64,000 bases of DNA from Hymenobacter negativus (lineage in GTDB: Bacteria; Bacteroidota; Bacteroidia; Cytophagales; Hymenobacteraceae). Below are positions 17,956-26,311 of this stretch, one piece after another. The stretch's first letter is position 1, and each line of letters opens with the position of its first letter. The stretch is from positions 1 through 64,000 of the forward strand of contig NZ_JAGETZ010000020.1 in assembly GCF_017571495.1 (NCBI RefSeq), written 5' to 3'. Both the position numbers and the translations under genes were made by a program. Below the pieces are notes generated by a model. It worked only from the letters and a program-made list of their open reading frames with translations. It did not search any database and had not been told where the DNA came from.

Positions 17956-18855
17956 ATGGCCGCCCCCACCACCTCACATACGCGCAAGAAAAAGCTCGGC
18001 TCCTACCCTACTTTGCTCGTGGTGTTCAGCATTACGCTGGCGTTGGTGGTGATTGGTTTGTTTGGTTTGTTGCTGGTGCACGCCCAAAGGCTTTCTGAAG
18101 TAGTGCGCGAAAACCTGGAGGTGCAGGTATACCTCGACCGTGACCTGCCGGAGACGGAGCTGCTGCGCTTGCAGCAGGATTTGGGCCAGCAACCCTTCAT
18201 AGCCGAACGCAACGGCAAGCCCCAAATTAAGTTTGTAAGCAAGGAAGAAGGCGCCCGCCAGCTATTGCAAAGCACCGGCGAGGACTTCCGACAGTTTCTG
18301 GGCGACAACCCGTTGCGCGATGCCTACGTGCTCAAAATCAAGCCCGAGTTTACCGATACCATGCACCTGCGCCAGCTCAACCGCAGCATTTCGGCACAGC
18401 GCGGCGTGTTTGAGGTACAGTACCCGCAGGACTTGTTTGCTAGCATCAACAACAACCTGACGCGGGTGAGCCTGGTGCTGCTGGGCTTTGCGGCGGTGCT
18501 GGTGCTGGTGGTGGTCATCCTGATTAATAATACCATCAAGCTGGCCCTGTTTTCGCAGCGTTTTCTTATCCGGTCCATGCAACTGGTGGGCGCGACACGG
18601 CTCTTTATCCAGCAGCCGTTTTTGCGGCGCGCCACTTGGCAAGGCCTGGCCAGCGGCCTGCTGGCAGCACTCATCCTCGTAGCCATGCTGCAATACGCTT
18701 ACCTGGAAGTGAGTGAGTTGCGCCTGCTGCGCGATGACTTGCGCCTGGGCATCCTGCTACTGGCTGTAGTAGGGCTGGGTGTGGTTATCGGTTTTTTCAG
18801 CTCGGCCCGTGCCGTGCACAAGTACCTTAAAATGTCGCTCGACGACCTTTATTAA
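17956..18855 (+). CDS. ftsX: Cell-division permease-like protein FtsX
   Basis: The 299-residue membrane half of the FtsEX complex, which couples ATP hydrolysis by FtsE to activation of septal peptidoglycan hydrolases. One N-terminal transmembrane helix (LLVVFSITLALVVIGLFGLL) precedes a periplasmic loop with the FtsX extracellular-domain pattern VQVYLDRDLPETE, and three C-terminal helices carry the permease fold, including the conserved FLIRSMQLVGATRLFIQQPF. No ftsE is adjacent; in Bacteroidota ftsX is commonly apart from ftsE. It leads the run DUF3098-uppP-truB-ribF. Confidence 0.93.
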   Translation: MAAPTTSHTRKKKLGSYPTLLVVFSITLALVVIGLFGLLLVHAQRLSEVVRENLEVQVYLDRDLPETELLRLQQDLGQQPFIAERNGKPQIKFVSKEEGARQLLQSTGEDFRQFLGDNPLRDAYVLKIKPEFTDTMHLRQLNRSISAQRGVFEVQYPQDLFASINNNLTRVSLVLLGFAAVLVLVVVILINNTIKLALFSQRFLIRSMQLVGATRLFIQQPFLRRATWQGLASGLLAALILVAMLQYAYLEVSELRLLRDDLRLGILLLAVVGLGVVIGFFSSARAVHKYLKMSLDDLY

Positions 18856-18928
18856 TTCTTTAGTTGTCAGGCTCTTTAAGTCAGCAATCCGCTCCTAGCA
18901 ACTGATAACCAACAACTGATACTAGTAT

Positions 18929-19264
18929 ATGCAACCTACTAAACACGCTTTCCGCTTCGCCTTTGGCCCCTACAACTACCGCCTGATGTGGGTGGGCCTA
19001 GCTCTGTTAGCCGCCGGCTTCATCACCATGATGTTTGGTGACAAGGCCAATTATGGCGAGGACTTCGTTGGCATCACGTTGGGGCCGCTGCTATTGCTGG
19101 CCGGTTTTGCCGTGGAATTTGCTGCCATCATGGTGCGCGATAAGTCGCTGGAGCCGGCACCGGTAGCTCCCATAACGGCTTCGGGCCTCACCACTGATGC
19201 CGCGCCCGCTGCTAATGTACCTACTACCCCTGCTCCTGCTGCGCCAGCCTACAAGCGCCTGTAA
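18929..19264 (+). CDS. DUF3098 family membrane protein
   Basis: A 111-residue protein with two transmembrane helices (LMWVGLALLAAGFITMMFG and LGPLLLLAGFAVEFAAIMV) separated by a short loop, and a Pro/Ala-rich C-terminal tail of about 40 residues. This matches the small DUF3098 family, regularly found between ftsX and uppP in Bacteroidota; function unknown. The conserved position suggests a role in division or envelope synthesis, which is inference. Confidence 0.82.
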   Translation: MQPTKHAFRFAFGPYNYRLMWVGLALLAAGFITMMFGDKANYGEDFVGITLGPLLLLAGFAVEFAAIMVRDKSLEPAPVAPITASGLTTDAAPAANVPTTPAPAAPAYKRL

Positions 19265-19356
19265 TTAGTGGTTGCTGGTTAATGATTAGTGGTTACTTGA
19301 CCATCCCAAAAATCACTAACCAGTCATCACTAATCATTAATTGTTAACCATTACCA

Positions 19357-20187
19357 ATGACTTATTGGCACGCGCTGCTCCTCGCAATTGTGGAGGGCAT
19401 CACCGAGTTTTTGCCCGTTTCCAGCACCGGGCATATGATTATTGCCTCGGCCCTGCTGGGCATTGCGCCTACTCCTTTTTTCAAGCTGTATTTGGTGGTC
19501 ATTCAGCTGGGGGCCATTCTTTCGGTGTTTGTGGTGTACTACAAGCGCTTTTTTCAGACCATCGATTTTTATTTGAAGCTGATGGTGGCCTTCCTGCCCA
19601 TTGTAGTGGTGGGGCTGCTCTTTAAAAAGCACATCGATGCGTTGCTTGAATCGGTGACGACGGTGGCGGTGATGCTAGTAATTGGCGGGGTAGTGCTACT
19701 GTTCATCGACCGCTGGTTTCCGCAGGAAGAGCCCAATCAGGGCGGCCATCCGGTCACCAACCCAAGCTTTAAGGAAGCACTGATTATTGGGCTGTTTCAA
19801 TGCCTGGCCGTGGTGCCCGGCACCAGCCGCTCGGCGGCTACCATCATCGGCGGGCTCACACAGAAGCTCACGCGCAAGGCAGCCGCGGAATTTGCCTTCT
19901 TCCTGGCCATGCCAACCATGGCAGCCGCAGCGGTAAAGGATATTTACGACTACTACAAAGAGGCCAAAGCAAATGGTGTGGATATCAGCCACATGTTGTC
20001 GGGTACGGAGCTGAAGCAGCTGGTGCTGGGCAATGCGGTGGCATTTGTGGTGGCACTGCTGGCCATTCGGCTGTTTGTGGGCTTTGTGGCTAAGTATGGC
20101 TTCCGAGCTTTTGGCATCTACCGCATCATCGCCGGAGGTATCCTCTTGATTATGCTGGCCTTGAAACTCCCTTTAAACTTGGTGTAA
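19357..20187 (+). CDS. uppP: Undecaprenyl-diphosphatase
   Basis: Dephosphorylates undecaprenyl diphosphate to the monophosphate so that the lipid carrier can be reused for peptidoglycan and surface glycans; gives bacitracin tolerance when overproduced. The 276-residue polytopic protein has the two family signatures EGITEFLPVSSTGH (13-26) and PGTSRSAATI (around 150-160). Its TAA overlaps the truB ATG by one base (TAATG), so the two are translationally coupled. Confidence 0.96.
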   Translation: MTYWHALLLAIVEGITEFLPVSSTGHMIIASALLGIAPTPFFKLYLVVIQLGAILSVFVVYYKRFFQTIDFYLKLMVAFLPIVVVGLLFKKHIDALLESVTTVAVMLVIGGVVLLFIDRWFPQEEPNQGGHPVTNPSFKEALIIGLFQCLAVVPGTSRSAATIIGGLTQKLTRKAAAEFAFFLAMPTMAAAAVKDIYDYYKEAKANGVDISHMLSGTELKQLVLGNAVAFVVALLAIRLFVGFVAKYGFRAFGIYRIIAGGILLIMLALKLPLNLV

Positions 20188-21071
20188 TGAAGAAAAGCCT
20201 GGCCGATTTCGACTTTGAAGCGGGTGAAGTCCTGCTCCTGGACAAGCCCCTGACGTGGACTTCCTTTGATGTGGTGCGCAAGGTGAAAAATGCGCTGCGC
20301 ATTAAGAAAATTGGCCACGCTGGCACGCTCGACCCGCTCGCGACTGGCCTGCTCATTCTTTGCACCGGCAAAAAAACGAAGGAAATTGACCTCATCCAGG
20401 CGCAGGAAAAGGAGTACACCGGCACCTTTCGCCTGGGCGAAACCACCCCCAGCTTCGACCTGGAAACAGCCGTGGACATGGCCCGTCCTTACGCTCACCT
20501 TACCGAAGAGCAGATTCGGGCTGCTACTGCCCCATTCACCGGCACCATTGAGCAGACACCGCCCTTGTTCTCGGCCGTGAAAGTCGACGGGCAGCGTGCC
20601 TATACCATCGCCCGGCAGGGCGGAGCGGCCGAAATAAAGTCCAAAACCGTCGAAATCAAAGTATTTGAGCTGACGCGCATTGCGCTGCCTGAAGTTGATT
20701 TTCGAGTGGTGTGCTCCAAGGGTACCTATATCCGTAGCCTGGCCCGCGATTTTGGGCTGGCCCTGGGTTGCGGCGCCCACCTCACCCGTTTAGTACGCAC
20801 GCGCATTGGCGAGTATCGGAACGAAGACGCTTTTACCCTGGAAGCCATCGAGGCCCTGCGGCCACCCCGGCCCGAAGGCGAAGGCCCTACCCGCCCACGC
20901 CGCGAACGGCCGGCCACGGCTCCCAATCGGGCTGGCCTGCAATACTTTGCTGCCCTGCAGGCCGATGCGCTAGCGGCAAAAGAACATCAGGCGGCCGAGG
21001 CAGCTTCGCTGACTGATACTCCTGCCAGCGGACCGCTTTCCGATGGCTCAGTGCCCTCGCAGCCACGCTAA
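20187..21071 (+). CDS. truB: tRNA pseudouridine(55) synthase TruB
   Basis: Converts U55 of tRNA to pseudouridine. The catalytic Asp49 lies in HAGTLDPLATGLL; later signatures include RVVCSKGTYIRSLARD and CGAHLTRLVRTRIG. The catalytic domain fills about residues 10-230. The last 65 residues are an Arg/Pro/Ala-rich extension beginning PPRPEGEGPTRPRRERP, not needed for the family fold and probably disordered. It overlaps uppP by one base and is followed by ribF. Confidence 0.95.
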   Translation: MKKSLADFDFEAGEVLLLDKPLTWTSFDVVRKVKNALRIKKIGHAGTLDPLATGLLILCTGKKTKEIDLIQAQEKEYTGTFRLGETTPSFDLETAVDMARPYAHLTEEQIRAATAPFTGTIEQTPPLFSAVKVDGQRAYTIARQGGAAEIKSKTVEIKVFELTRIALPEVDFRVVCSKGTYIRSLARDFGLALGCGAHLTRLVRTRIGEYRNEDAFTLEAIEALRPPRPEGEGPTRPRRERPATAPNRAGLQYFAALQADALAAKEHQAAEAASLTDTPASGPLSDGSVPSQPR

Positions 21072-21096
21072 CGGGCATTTTCAGGTCTGTGCCCGT

Positions 21097-21104
21097 TACC
21101 TTCG
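21097..21104 (+). promoter_or_regulatory. Near-consensus -7 element before ribF
   Basis: TACCTTCG differs from TACCTTTG at one position and lies 41 bases before the ribF ATG. ribF may therefore have its own promoter in addition to read-through from truB. Confidence 0.3.
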
Positions 21105-21144
21105 CGGCGCTGATTTTCTCTTTTATTCGCTTCACCGGCGCCCT

Positions 21145-22092
21145 ATGCACGTCATCCGCGACCCGGCTCAGTTTCCGTTTCTTGGCAATGCTGTCGTCAC
21201 CAGCGGCACGTTTGATGGCGTCCACGTTGGGCACCAGCGCATTCTGGCGCGGCTGCGCGAGGTGGCGCGGGCCAGTGGCGGGCCATCGGTAGTGATTACC
21301 TACTGGCCGCACCCACGGCTGGTGCTGGGGCCGCCTCCCTCCCACCCCGAACTATTGGAACTACAGCTGCTCAACACCTTGGATGAGCGCATTGCCAAGC
21401 TAGCCGACTTGGGCGTGGATTATCTACTCATTGTACCTTTTACCCGGGATTTTGCGCAGTGGACTTCGGAGGAATATATTCAGAGTTTGTTGTTGAAAAC
21501 GGTGGGTGCGAAGCAGTTGGTTATCGGCTACGACCACCGCTTTGGCAAAAACCGCGAAGGCGGCTTCGACTATTTAAGCCAAAACGCCGACCGCTATGGG
21601 CTGACGGTGGAAGAAATTCCGCGGGAAGATGTGGACGCGGTGGGCGTGAGCAGTACTCGCATCAGGCAGGCGCTGCGGCAGGGCGATGTAGCCACGGCCA
21701 ACCGTTATTTGGGGTATCATTACCCACTAACCGGCGTGGTAGAGCATGGCCAGAAGCTAGGCCGCACCATCGGCTATCCCACAGCAAATCTGCGGGTTGA
21801 TGAACCGCTGAAACTGGTGCCAGCGCAGGGCATTTATGCGGTGTGGGCCATTACGGCGGCGGGTACGCGGCATCGGGCCATGCTCAGCATTGGCGTGCGG
21901 CCCACAATTGGCAAGGATTTGGCCCAGACCATTGAGGTGAACCTGCTCGACTTTAGCGGTGACCTGTACGAACAACTGCTAACCCTGGAGTTTGTGACTT
22001 GGCTGCGAGGCGAAGAAAAATACGATGGCCTGGATGCGCTGACGGCCCAATTGGCGTTGGATGAGCAGGCGACGCGTCAGGCGCTGGCGTAA
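21145..22092 (+). CDS. ribF: Bifunctional riboflavin kinase/FAD synthetase
   Basis: Makes FMN from riboflavin and ATP, then FAD from FMN and ATP. The N-terminal adenylyltransferase domain has GTFDGVHVGH at 21-30 (HxGH nucleotide-binding motif), GYDHRFGKNREG and the ISSTxIR-like VSSTRIRQAL. The C-terminal kinase domain has GRTIGYPTANL. Length 315 residues from ATG 21145; the in-frame extension upstream is non-conserved and overlaps truB. It is last in the ftsX-ribF run. Confidence 0.96.
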   Translation: MHVIRDPAQFPFLGNAVVTSGTFDGVHVGHQRILARLREVARASGGPSVVITYWPHPRLVLGPPPSHPELLELQLLNTLDERIAKLADLGVDYLLIVPFTRDFAQWTSEEYIQSLLLKTVGAKQLVIGYDHRFGKNREGGFDYLSQNADRYGLTVEEIPREDVDAVGVSSTRIRQALRQGDVATANRYLGYHYPLTGVVEHGQKLGRTIGYPTANLRVDEPLKLVPAQGIYAVWAITAAGTRHRAMLSIGVRPTIGKDLAQTIEVNLLDFSGDLYEQLLTLEFVTWLRGEEKYDGLDALTAQLALDEQATRQALA

Positions 22093-22121
22093 GCCGCCTT
22101 TCTGTTTAAACTATTTTATTC

Positions 22122-23369
22122 ATGATGAACTACTTGCGATTATTGCTGATAAGCTGTGTTTTCTTGGGGACGCTGAGCGCGGCCCACGCGCAGGGCAAAA
22201 TCACTGGCGTGGTAACGGATTCTATTACGCACGAGCCGCTGGCTTTTGCCAGTGTATTCCTGGCCAATACCACGCTGGGCGCTACCACCACTGAGCAGGG
22301 GAAATTTGAATTTCCAAAAGTGCCGGCCGGCACCTACGACATTGTGGGCTCGTACGTGGGTTATGGTCTGGCGAAGAAAAACATCACCGTGACTCGCGAG
22401 GCGCAGCAGGTGGATTTGCAGCTGGCCCCCACTGGCAACCAGTTGGGCGAAGTGGTGGTGAAGCCCGAGCCCAACAAGCCGGAAGAGTATAAGGAGTTCA
22501 CCAACCTGTTTTTGGGCGGCACCACGTTTTCGGAGAAGTGCCACATCAGCAACCCTGAGAGCGTGCGGGTGATGTACGACGACTCGACCAAGGAGCTGAC
22601 GGCCCGGGCCAAGGAATTTGTGCAGATTGACAACGACGCGCTGGGCTACCGCCTGAAATACTACGGCCTGCAATTCTCTTATAACAGGGAAGATGGCTCT
22701 ATCTTCTACTACGGCCAGCCAGTATTCGAGGAAATGACGCCACGCGATGAGAAGCAGCGCAAGCTGTGGGCTGCCAACCGCATGATGGCTTACAAAGGCT
22801 CGTTCATGCACTTTTTGCGTAGCGTATACGCCAACCGGGTGCAGGCAGAAGGCTTCATGACCCAGCAGATTATCATCTCGCAAAACCCCAAGTTTGAGCG
22901 CGCCGATAAGCAGCGTCAGGCCTTGACGGCACAGCACCCCGACGGCAAATTCACCACAGCCGAGCAGGACTCTATTGAAACCTGGGAAAGCATCGCCCCG
23001 GTTATTGCATCGCTCAATCAAAACCCGTTGCCTATTGACAGCATCCGCCGCGCATCGCCCACTGGCAAGCGCGTTTACCTGCGCTTCACGGGCGAACTAC
23101 AGGTGGCACACTTTGGCGAAGCGCCCGACCCGCAGTATAAGCGGCCGATGTCGCCACTGGGATACCCCAAAACGCCCATTCCGCCCGGCCCGCGGCAGGT
23201 TTCGCGCCTGAAGCTTCAGGGCAAAGAGGCAGCTATTCAAGCCAATGGAACGTTGCTGAATCCGCTGGACGTGTTCAACGGGGAGTACTGGGGCTTCGAG
23301 AAGATTGGGGAGTTTTTACCCATCGACTACACGCCTGGGGCAGCGGGTTTAGCGCCGGCCCGCCAGTAG
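22122..23369 (+). CDS. Exported protein with carboxypeptidase-like regulatory domain
   Basis: A 415-residue protein with a signal peptide (LRLLLISCVFLGTLSAAHAQ). Residues about 25-105 form a CarboxypepD_reg-like beta-sandwich (GKITGVVTDSITHEPLAFAS, TTLGATTTEQGKFEFPKVPAG) of the kind found at the N-terminus of TonB-dependent transporters. No plug or barrel follows; the rest is a soluble region typical of a Bacteroidota family often called carboxypeptidase-like regulatory-domain protein. Likely periplasmic or outer-membrane-associated; function unknown. It begins 30 bases after ribF and may be co-transcribed. Confidence 0.75.
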   Translation: MMNYLRLLLISCVFLGTLSAAHAQGKITGVVTDSITHEPLAFASVFLANTTLGATTTEQGKFEFPKVPAGTYDIVGSYVGYGLAKKNITVTREAQQVDLQLAPTGNQLGEVVVKPEPNKPEEYKEFTNLFLGGTTFSEKCHISNPESVRVMYDDSTKELTARAKEFVQIDNDALGYRLKYYGLQFSYNREDGSIFYYGQPVFEEMTPRDEKQRKLWAANRMMAYKGSFMHFLRSVYANRVQAEGFMTQQIIISQNPKFERADKQRQALTAQHPDGKFTTAEQDSIETWESIAPVIASLNQNPLPIDSIRRASPTGKRVYLRFTGELQVAHFGEAPDPQYKRPMSPLGYPKTPIPPGPRQVSRLKLQGKEAAIQANGTLLNPLDVFNGEYWGFEKIGEFLPIDYTPGAAGLAPARQ

Positions 23370-23385
23370 CAGGTGGCAAGAATGA

Positions 23386-23450
23386 AAGCGGGCTTGGCTG
23401 ACATCACGAATTTTCTGCGAGTTCGGACCGTCAGCTAAGCCCGCTTCTTT
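23386..23450 (+). terminator. Hairpin terminator with long loop
   Basis: AAGCGGGCTTGGCTGAC (23386-23402) pairs with GTCAGCTAAGCCCGCTT (23430-23446) over 17 positions with one G-U pair, followed by CTTTG. The 27-base loop is unusual for a rho-independent terminator. Confidence 0.55.
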
Positions 23451-23501
23451 GTGTAATTTTCGGACTCCAACGGCGGAGTCCCGCCGCCCCATCCCACCCA
23501 A

Positions 23502-24203
23502 ATGATAGACAAAACCGTTCCCAACGCCCAGGCTGCCCTCCAAGGCCTCGCCGATGGCATGACCTTGATGCTTGGCGGCTTCGGCCTGTGCGGCATCCCC
23601 GAAAACTCTATTCAGGAAATTCTGCGCCTTGGCGTGAAGAACCTTACCTGCATCTCGAACAACGCGGGCGTCGACGACTTCGGCATTGGGTTGCTGCTGC
23701 AAACCAAGCAAGTGAAGAAGATGATTTCCAGCTACGTGGGCGAGAATGCCGAGTTTGAGCGCCAGCTGCTGAGCGGCGAGCTGGAAGTGGAGCTGATTCC
23801 GCAGGGCACCCTGGCCGAGCGCTGCCGGGCGGGTGGCGCGGGCATCCCGGCCTTCTACACGCCCGCCGGCTACGGCACCGAAGTAGGTGAAGGCAAGGAA
23901 AGCCGCGAATTCAACGGCAAGATGTACCTGCTTGAAACGGCTCTACACGCCGATTTTGCCTTTGTAAAAGCCTGGAAGGGCGACACGGCTGGCAACCTTG
24001 TTTACAAAGGCACGGCCCGTAACTTCAACCCGATGATGGCCACGGCCGGCAAAATCACCGTGGCCGAGGTGGAGGAGCTGGTGCCCGCCGGGGAACTCGA
24101 CCCCAACCAGATTCATACGCCGGGCATTTTCGTGCAGCGCATTTATCAGGGCGAGCAGTACGAGAAGCGCATCGAGCAGCGCACGGTACGGGCAGCCTCT
24201 TAA
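23502..24203 (+). CDS. scoA: 3-oxoacid CoA-transferase, subunit A
   Basis: The alpha subunit of a family I CoA-transferase that moves CoA between succinyl-CoA and acetoacetate or a similar acid. The CoA-binding signature GGFGLCGIPENSI is near residue 25; LTCISNNAGVDDFGIG and later AGYGTEVGEGKESREF are family motifs. At 233 residues it is a normal length. Subunit B lies about 2.1 kb downstream on the same strand with three other genes between, whereas these subunits are usually encoded side by side. Confidence 0.94.
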   Translation: MIDKTVPNAQAALQGLADGMTLMLGGFGLCGIPENSIQEILRLGVKNLTCISNNAGVDDFGIGLLLQTKQVKKMISSYVGENAEFERQLLSGELEVELIPQGTLAERCRAGGAGIPAFYTPAGYGTEVGEGKESREFNGKMYLLETALHADFAFVKAWKGDTAGNLVYKGTARNFNPMMATAGKITVAEVEELVPAGELDPNQIHTPGIFVQRIYQGEQYEKRIEQRTVRAAS

Positions 24204-24223
24204 GACGAGTAATGGTCTGAGCC

Positions 24224-24604
24224 ATGCGAGTTGCGCTGCATATCCGCCTGCTACTATTGGGATTGGTGCTGCTGTTGGCGCTGCTGCCGGTAGCTTTTGG
24301 GGTGTACATCAACGAAACTAGTCCGGCCCCAACCAGCCACTTGCTGGCAGGCCGCTGCTCACGCTATTGTGAGGCCCACGGCTGTCCGCATGCTACTCCT
24401 GCCAACAGTCCGGCATACTTCAAGCTCCGGTTGCTTTACGAAGCCACTGTGCAGGGCCTGGCAGCGGGTGGCAAGCAATACTATGCAATAGCTAACATTG
24501 CTTTCTATCTGGTGTTCATACCCTTACTGTTGTTGAGCCTGGCTTATGGGGCTTTGTATAATATGGTCCTTATTCGCCGTCTTAAAACATTGCGCCGTGG
24601 CTAA
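24224..24604 (+). CDS. Small membrane protein with Cys-rich loop
   Basis: A 126-residue protein not recognised as a named family. Helix 1 (LLLLGLVLLLALLPVAFGVY) and helix 2 (IAFYLVFIPLLLLSLAYGALY) flank a loop of about 65 residues containing CSRYCEAHGC. With N-in topology that loop would be outside the cytoplasm. It ends in a basic tail (IRRLKTLRRG). Its stop is overlapped by the GTG of the next small gene, so the pair is probably co-translated. Confidence 0.6.
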   Translation: MRVALHIRLLLLGLVLLLALLPVAFGVYINETSPAPTSHLLAGRCSRYCEAHGCPHATPANSPAYFKLRLLYEATVQGLAAGGKQYYAIANIAFYLVFIPLLLLSLAYGALYNMVLIRRLKTLRRG

Positions 24605-24857
24605 TCTATGGCATTGGAGCGCCCGCTTCGTTCATTTTGCTTATTGGTACTGCACCGATTTTATGGTCAACCTGGGCACCCGCACCCGGACGTCCTATTC
24701 GGAAGCCAATACGTGGGTTCTGTTGCTGCTCATTCCCAGTCTAGTAGCGCTGCTGGTTGGGGTGCGCATTGTCCAATGGTTTCAACTACGCCGCCTTTCC
24801 AAGCATTCTGGCCTTTCCACTACTTTTCCGAGCCCTGACGCTAATTCCGTAATTTGA
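24597..24857 (+). CDS. Conserved small membrane protein
   Basis: An 86-residue protein starting at a GTG inside the string GTGGCTAA, which overlaps the previous stop by 8 bases. The N-terminal segment FAYWYCTDFMVNLG followed by SYSEANTWVLLLLI resembles a family of small Bacteroidota proteins with pattern YWYxTDFxxN-(x)-YxExN and one following helix; that resemblance is from memory. One transmembrane helix (LLLLIPSLVALLVGVRIV) then a basic tail. Function unknown. A start at an earlier in-frame ATG (24546) is possible but would overlap the upstream gene more. Confidence 0.55.
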   Translation: MANLWHWSARFVHFAYWYCTDFMVNLGTRTRTSYSEANTWVLLLLIPSLVALLVGVRIVQWFQLRRLSKHSGLSTTFPSPDANSVI

Positions 24858-24862
24858 CTGCT

Positions 24863-26227
24863 ATGAAAAAGACTTCCCTCGTGCTGCTATTGCTGCTGAG
24901 CGGCTACGGTGCCACCGCCCAGGTTGCCGCACCGCCGCGCAAAGCAGCCCCGAAAGCTGCGACTGCTGCAAAAGCGACTACCGCATCGGTGGCCCCACCC
25001 GTAGTCGACCCCGCAGAGGCTCAGCGCATCGACAAGCTGCTGGAGGAGTACACGGCCGCCAACCGCGTGCCCGGCGCCATTGGGCTGGTGATGCGCGATG
25101 GCCAAGTCATTTACCGCAAGGCCGTGGGCCTAGATGACGTGGCCGCCCAAACGACGCTCAAGACCGATGCCATCGTGCGCATTGCCTCCCAAACCAAGGC
25201 CATTACCAGCGTGGGCGTGATGATGCTGTACGATGAAGGCAAGTTTCAGCTGGACGACCCGATTTCCAAATACTTGCCGGCTTTCTCCAAGACCTGGGTG
25301 CTGGGCTACCTCAACCCGAAGGACACCGTGTATACCATGGTGCCGGCGAAGAGTCCGGTCACCATCCGGCAACTGCTTTCGCACACCTCGGGCATCAGCT
25401 ACCCGGCAATTGGAAGCAAAGATGCGGTGATGATGTATGCGAAGGCTAAGATTCCGAGCGGCATCGGTACGCCCAGCGGCACGCTGGCGAAATCGATGGA
25501 CGACCTGGCGAAGCTGCCGCTTCTGCACGAGCCAGGCCAGCGCTTCACCTACGGGCTGAGCGTGGATGTACTCGGCCGGTTGATTGAGGTCCTCTCGGGC
25601 CAGCCGTTGGACCAATACCTGCGCCGCCGCATTTTTGAGCCGCTGGGCATGAAGGACACTTACTTCTACCTGCCCGCCGACAAGCAGGCCCGCTTGGCTA
25701 AGCTTTATACCGAAGACAACACCCAGAAAACAGTGCCGATGCAGCCCATCGGCAACATGAGCCCGGACTATCCGAAGGCGAAGGGCACGTACTTTTCGGG
25801 CGGCGCGGGCCTGTCATCGACCATTGACGACTACGCAGCCTTCCTGCAGATGTTACTGAACAATGGCAACCTCAACGGCCAGCGCATCCTCAAGCCCGCC
25901 ACCGTGGCCCTGATGACGCAGAACCAGATTGGCACCATCAACCAGGGCGACCACAAGTTTGGCCTGGGCTTTAGCCTCACCTCGGCCGATAATGCCATCG
26001 TGCCCGGCCTGTCGCCCGGCTCCTACGAGTGGGGCGGCATCTTCGGCACCACGTATTGGGTCGACCCCAAGGAAAAGCTGGTGGCCCTGATTTATACTCA
26101 GAAATTCCCCAGCGGCACCAGCCACGACCTCGGCACTAAGTTCAAAGCAGCCGTGTACCAATCCTTCGTGCCCGACCAAAAAGCACCAAGTGGCGTAGCT
26201 GCACCAGCCACGACAGGCACCAAGTAA
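24863..26227 (+). CDS. Exported serine hydrolase, beta-lactamase class C family
   Basis: A 454-residue protein with a signal peptide (KKTSLVLLLLLSGYGATAQ) and an Ala/Pro-rich linker to about residue 50. The nucleophile motif SxxK is SQTK at 109-112. The Tyr motif is FTYGLS, where Y-x-N of true AmpC enzymes is replaced by Y-G-L, common in esterase- or peptidase-like members. A later GGAGLSSTIDDYAAF is typical of the family. It is probably a periplasmic esterase or D-amino-acid-related peptidase rather than a resistance enzyme. The ATG at 24863 is preferred to a TTG at 24854. Confidence 0.88.
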   Translation: MKKTSLVLLLLLSGYGATAQVAAPPRKAAPKAATAAKATTASVAPPVVDPAEAQRIDKLLEEYTAANRVPGAIGLVMRDGQVIYRKAVGLDDVAAQTTLKTDAIVRIASQTKAITSVGVMMLYDEGKFQLDDPISKYLPAFSKTWVLGYLNPKDTVYTMVPAKSPVTIRQLLSHTSGISYPAIGSKDAVMMYAKAKIPSGIGTPSGTLAKSMDDLAKLPLLHEPGQRFTYGLSVDVLGRLIEVLSGQPLDQYLRRRIFEPLGMKDTYFYLPADKQARLAKLYTEDNTQKTVPMQPIGNMSPDYPKAKGTYFSGGAGLSSTIDDYAAFLQMLLNNGNLNGQRILKPATVALMTQNQIGTINQGDHKFGLGFSLTSADNAIVPGLSPGSYEWGGIFGTTYWVDPKEKLVALIYTQKFPSGTSHDLGTKFKAAVYQSFVPDQKAPSGVAAPATTGTK

Positions 26228-26262
26228 CCACCGCAACGTCTCACCCAACCTCCCACCCACAA

Positions 26263-26295
26263 AATCCGCGAAATCCGACTAATCCGTCGAATCCG
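26263..26295 (+). repeat. (AATCCGnnn)4 tandem repeat
   Basis: AATCCG occurs at 26263, 26272, 26281 and 26290, exactly 9 bases apart, in the spacer just before scoB. The three variable bases differ between units. Confidence 0.75.
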
Positions 26296-26311
26296 TGGTC
26301 CAGACAACCTT

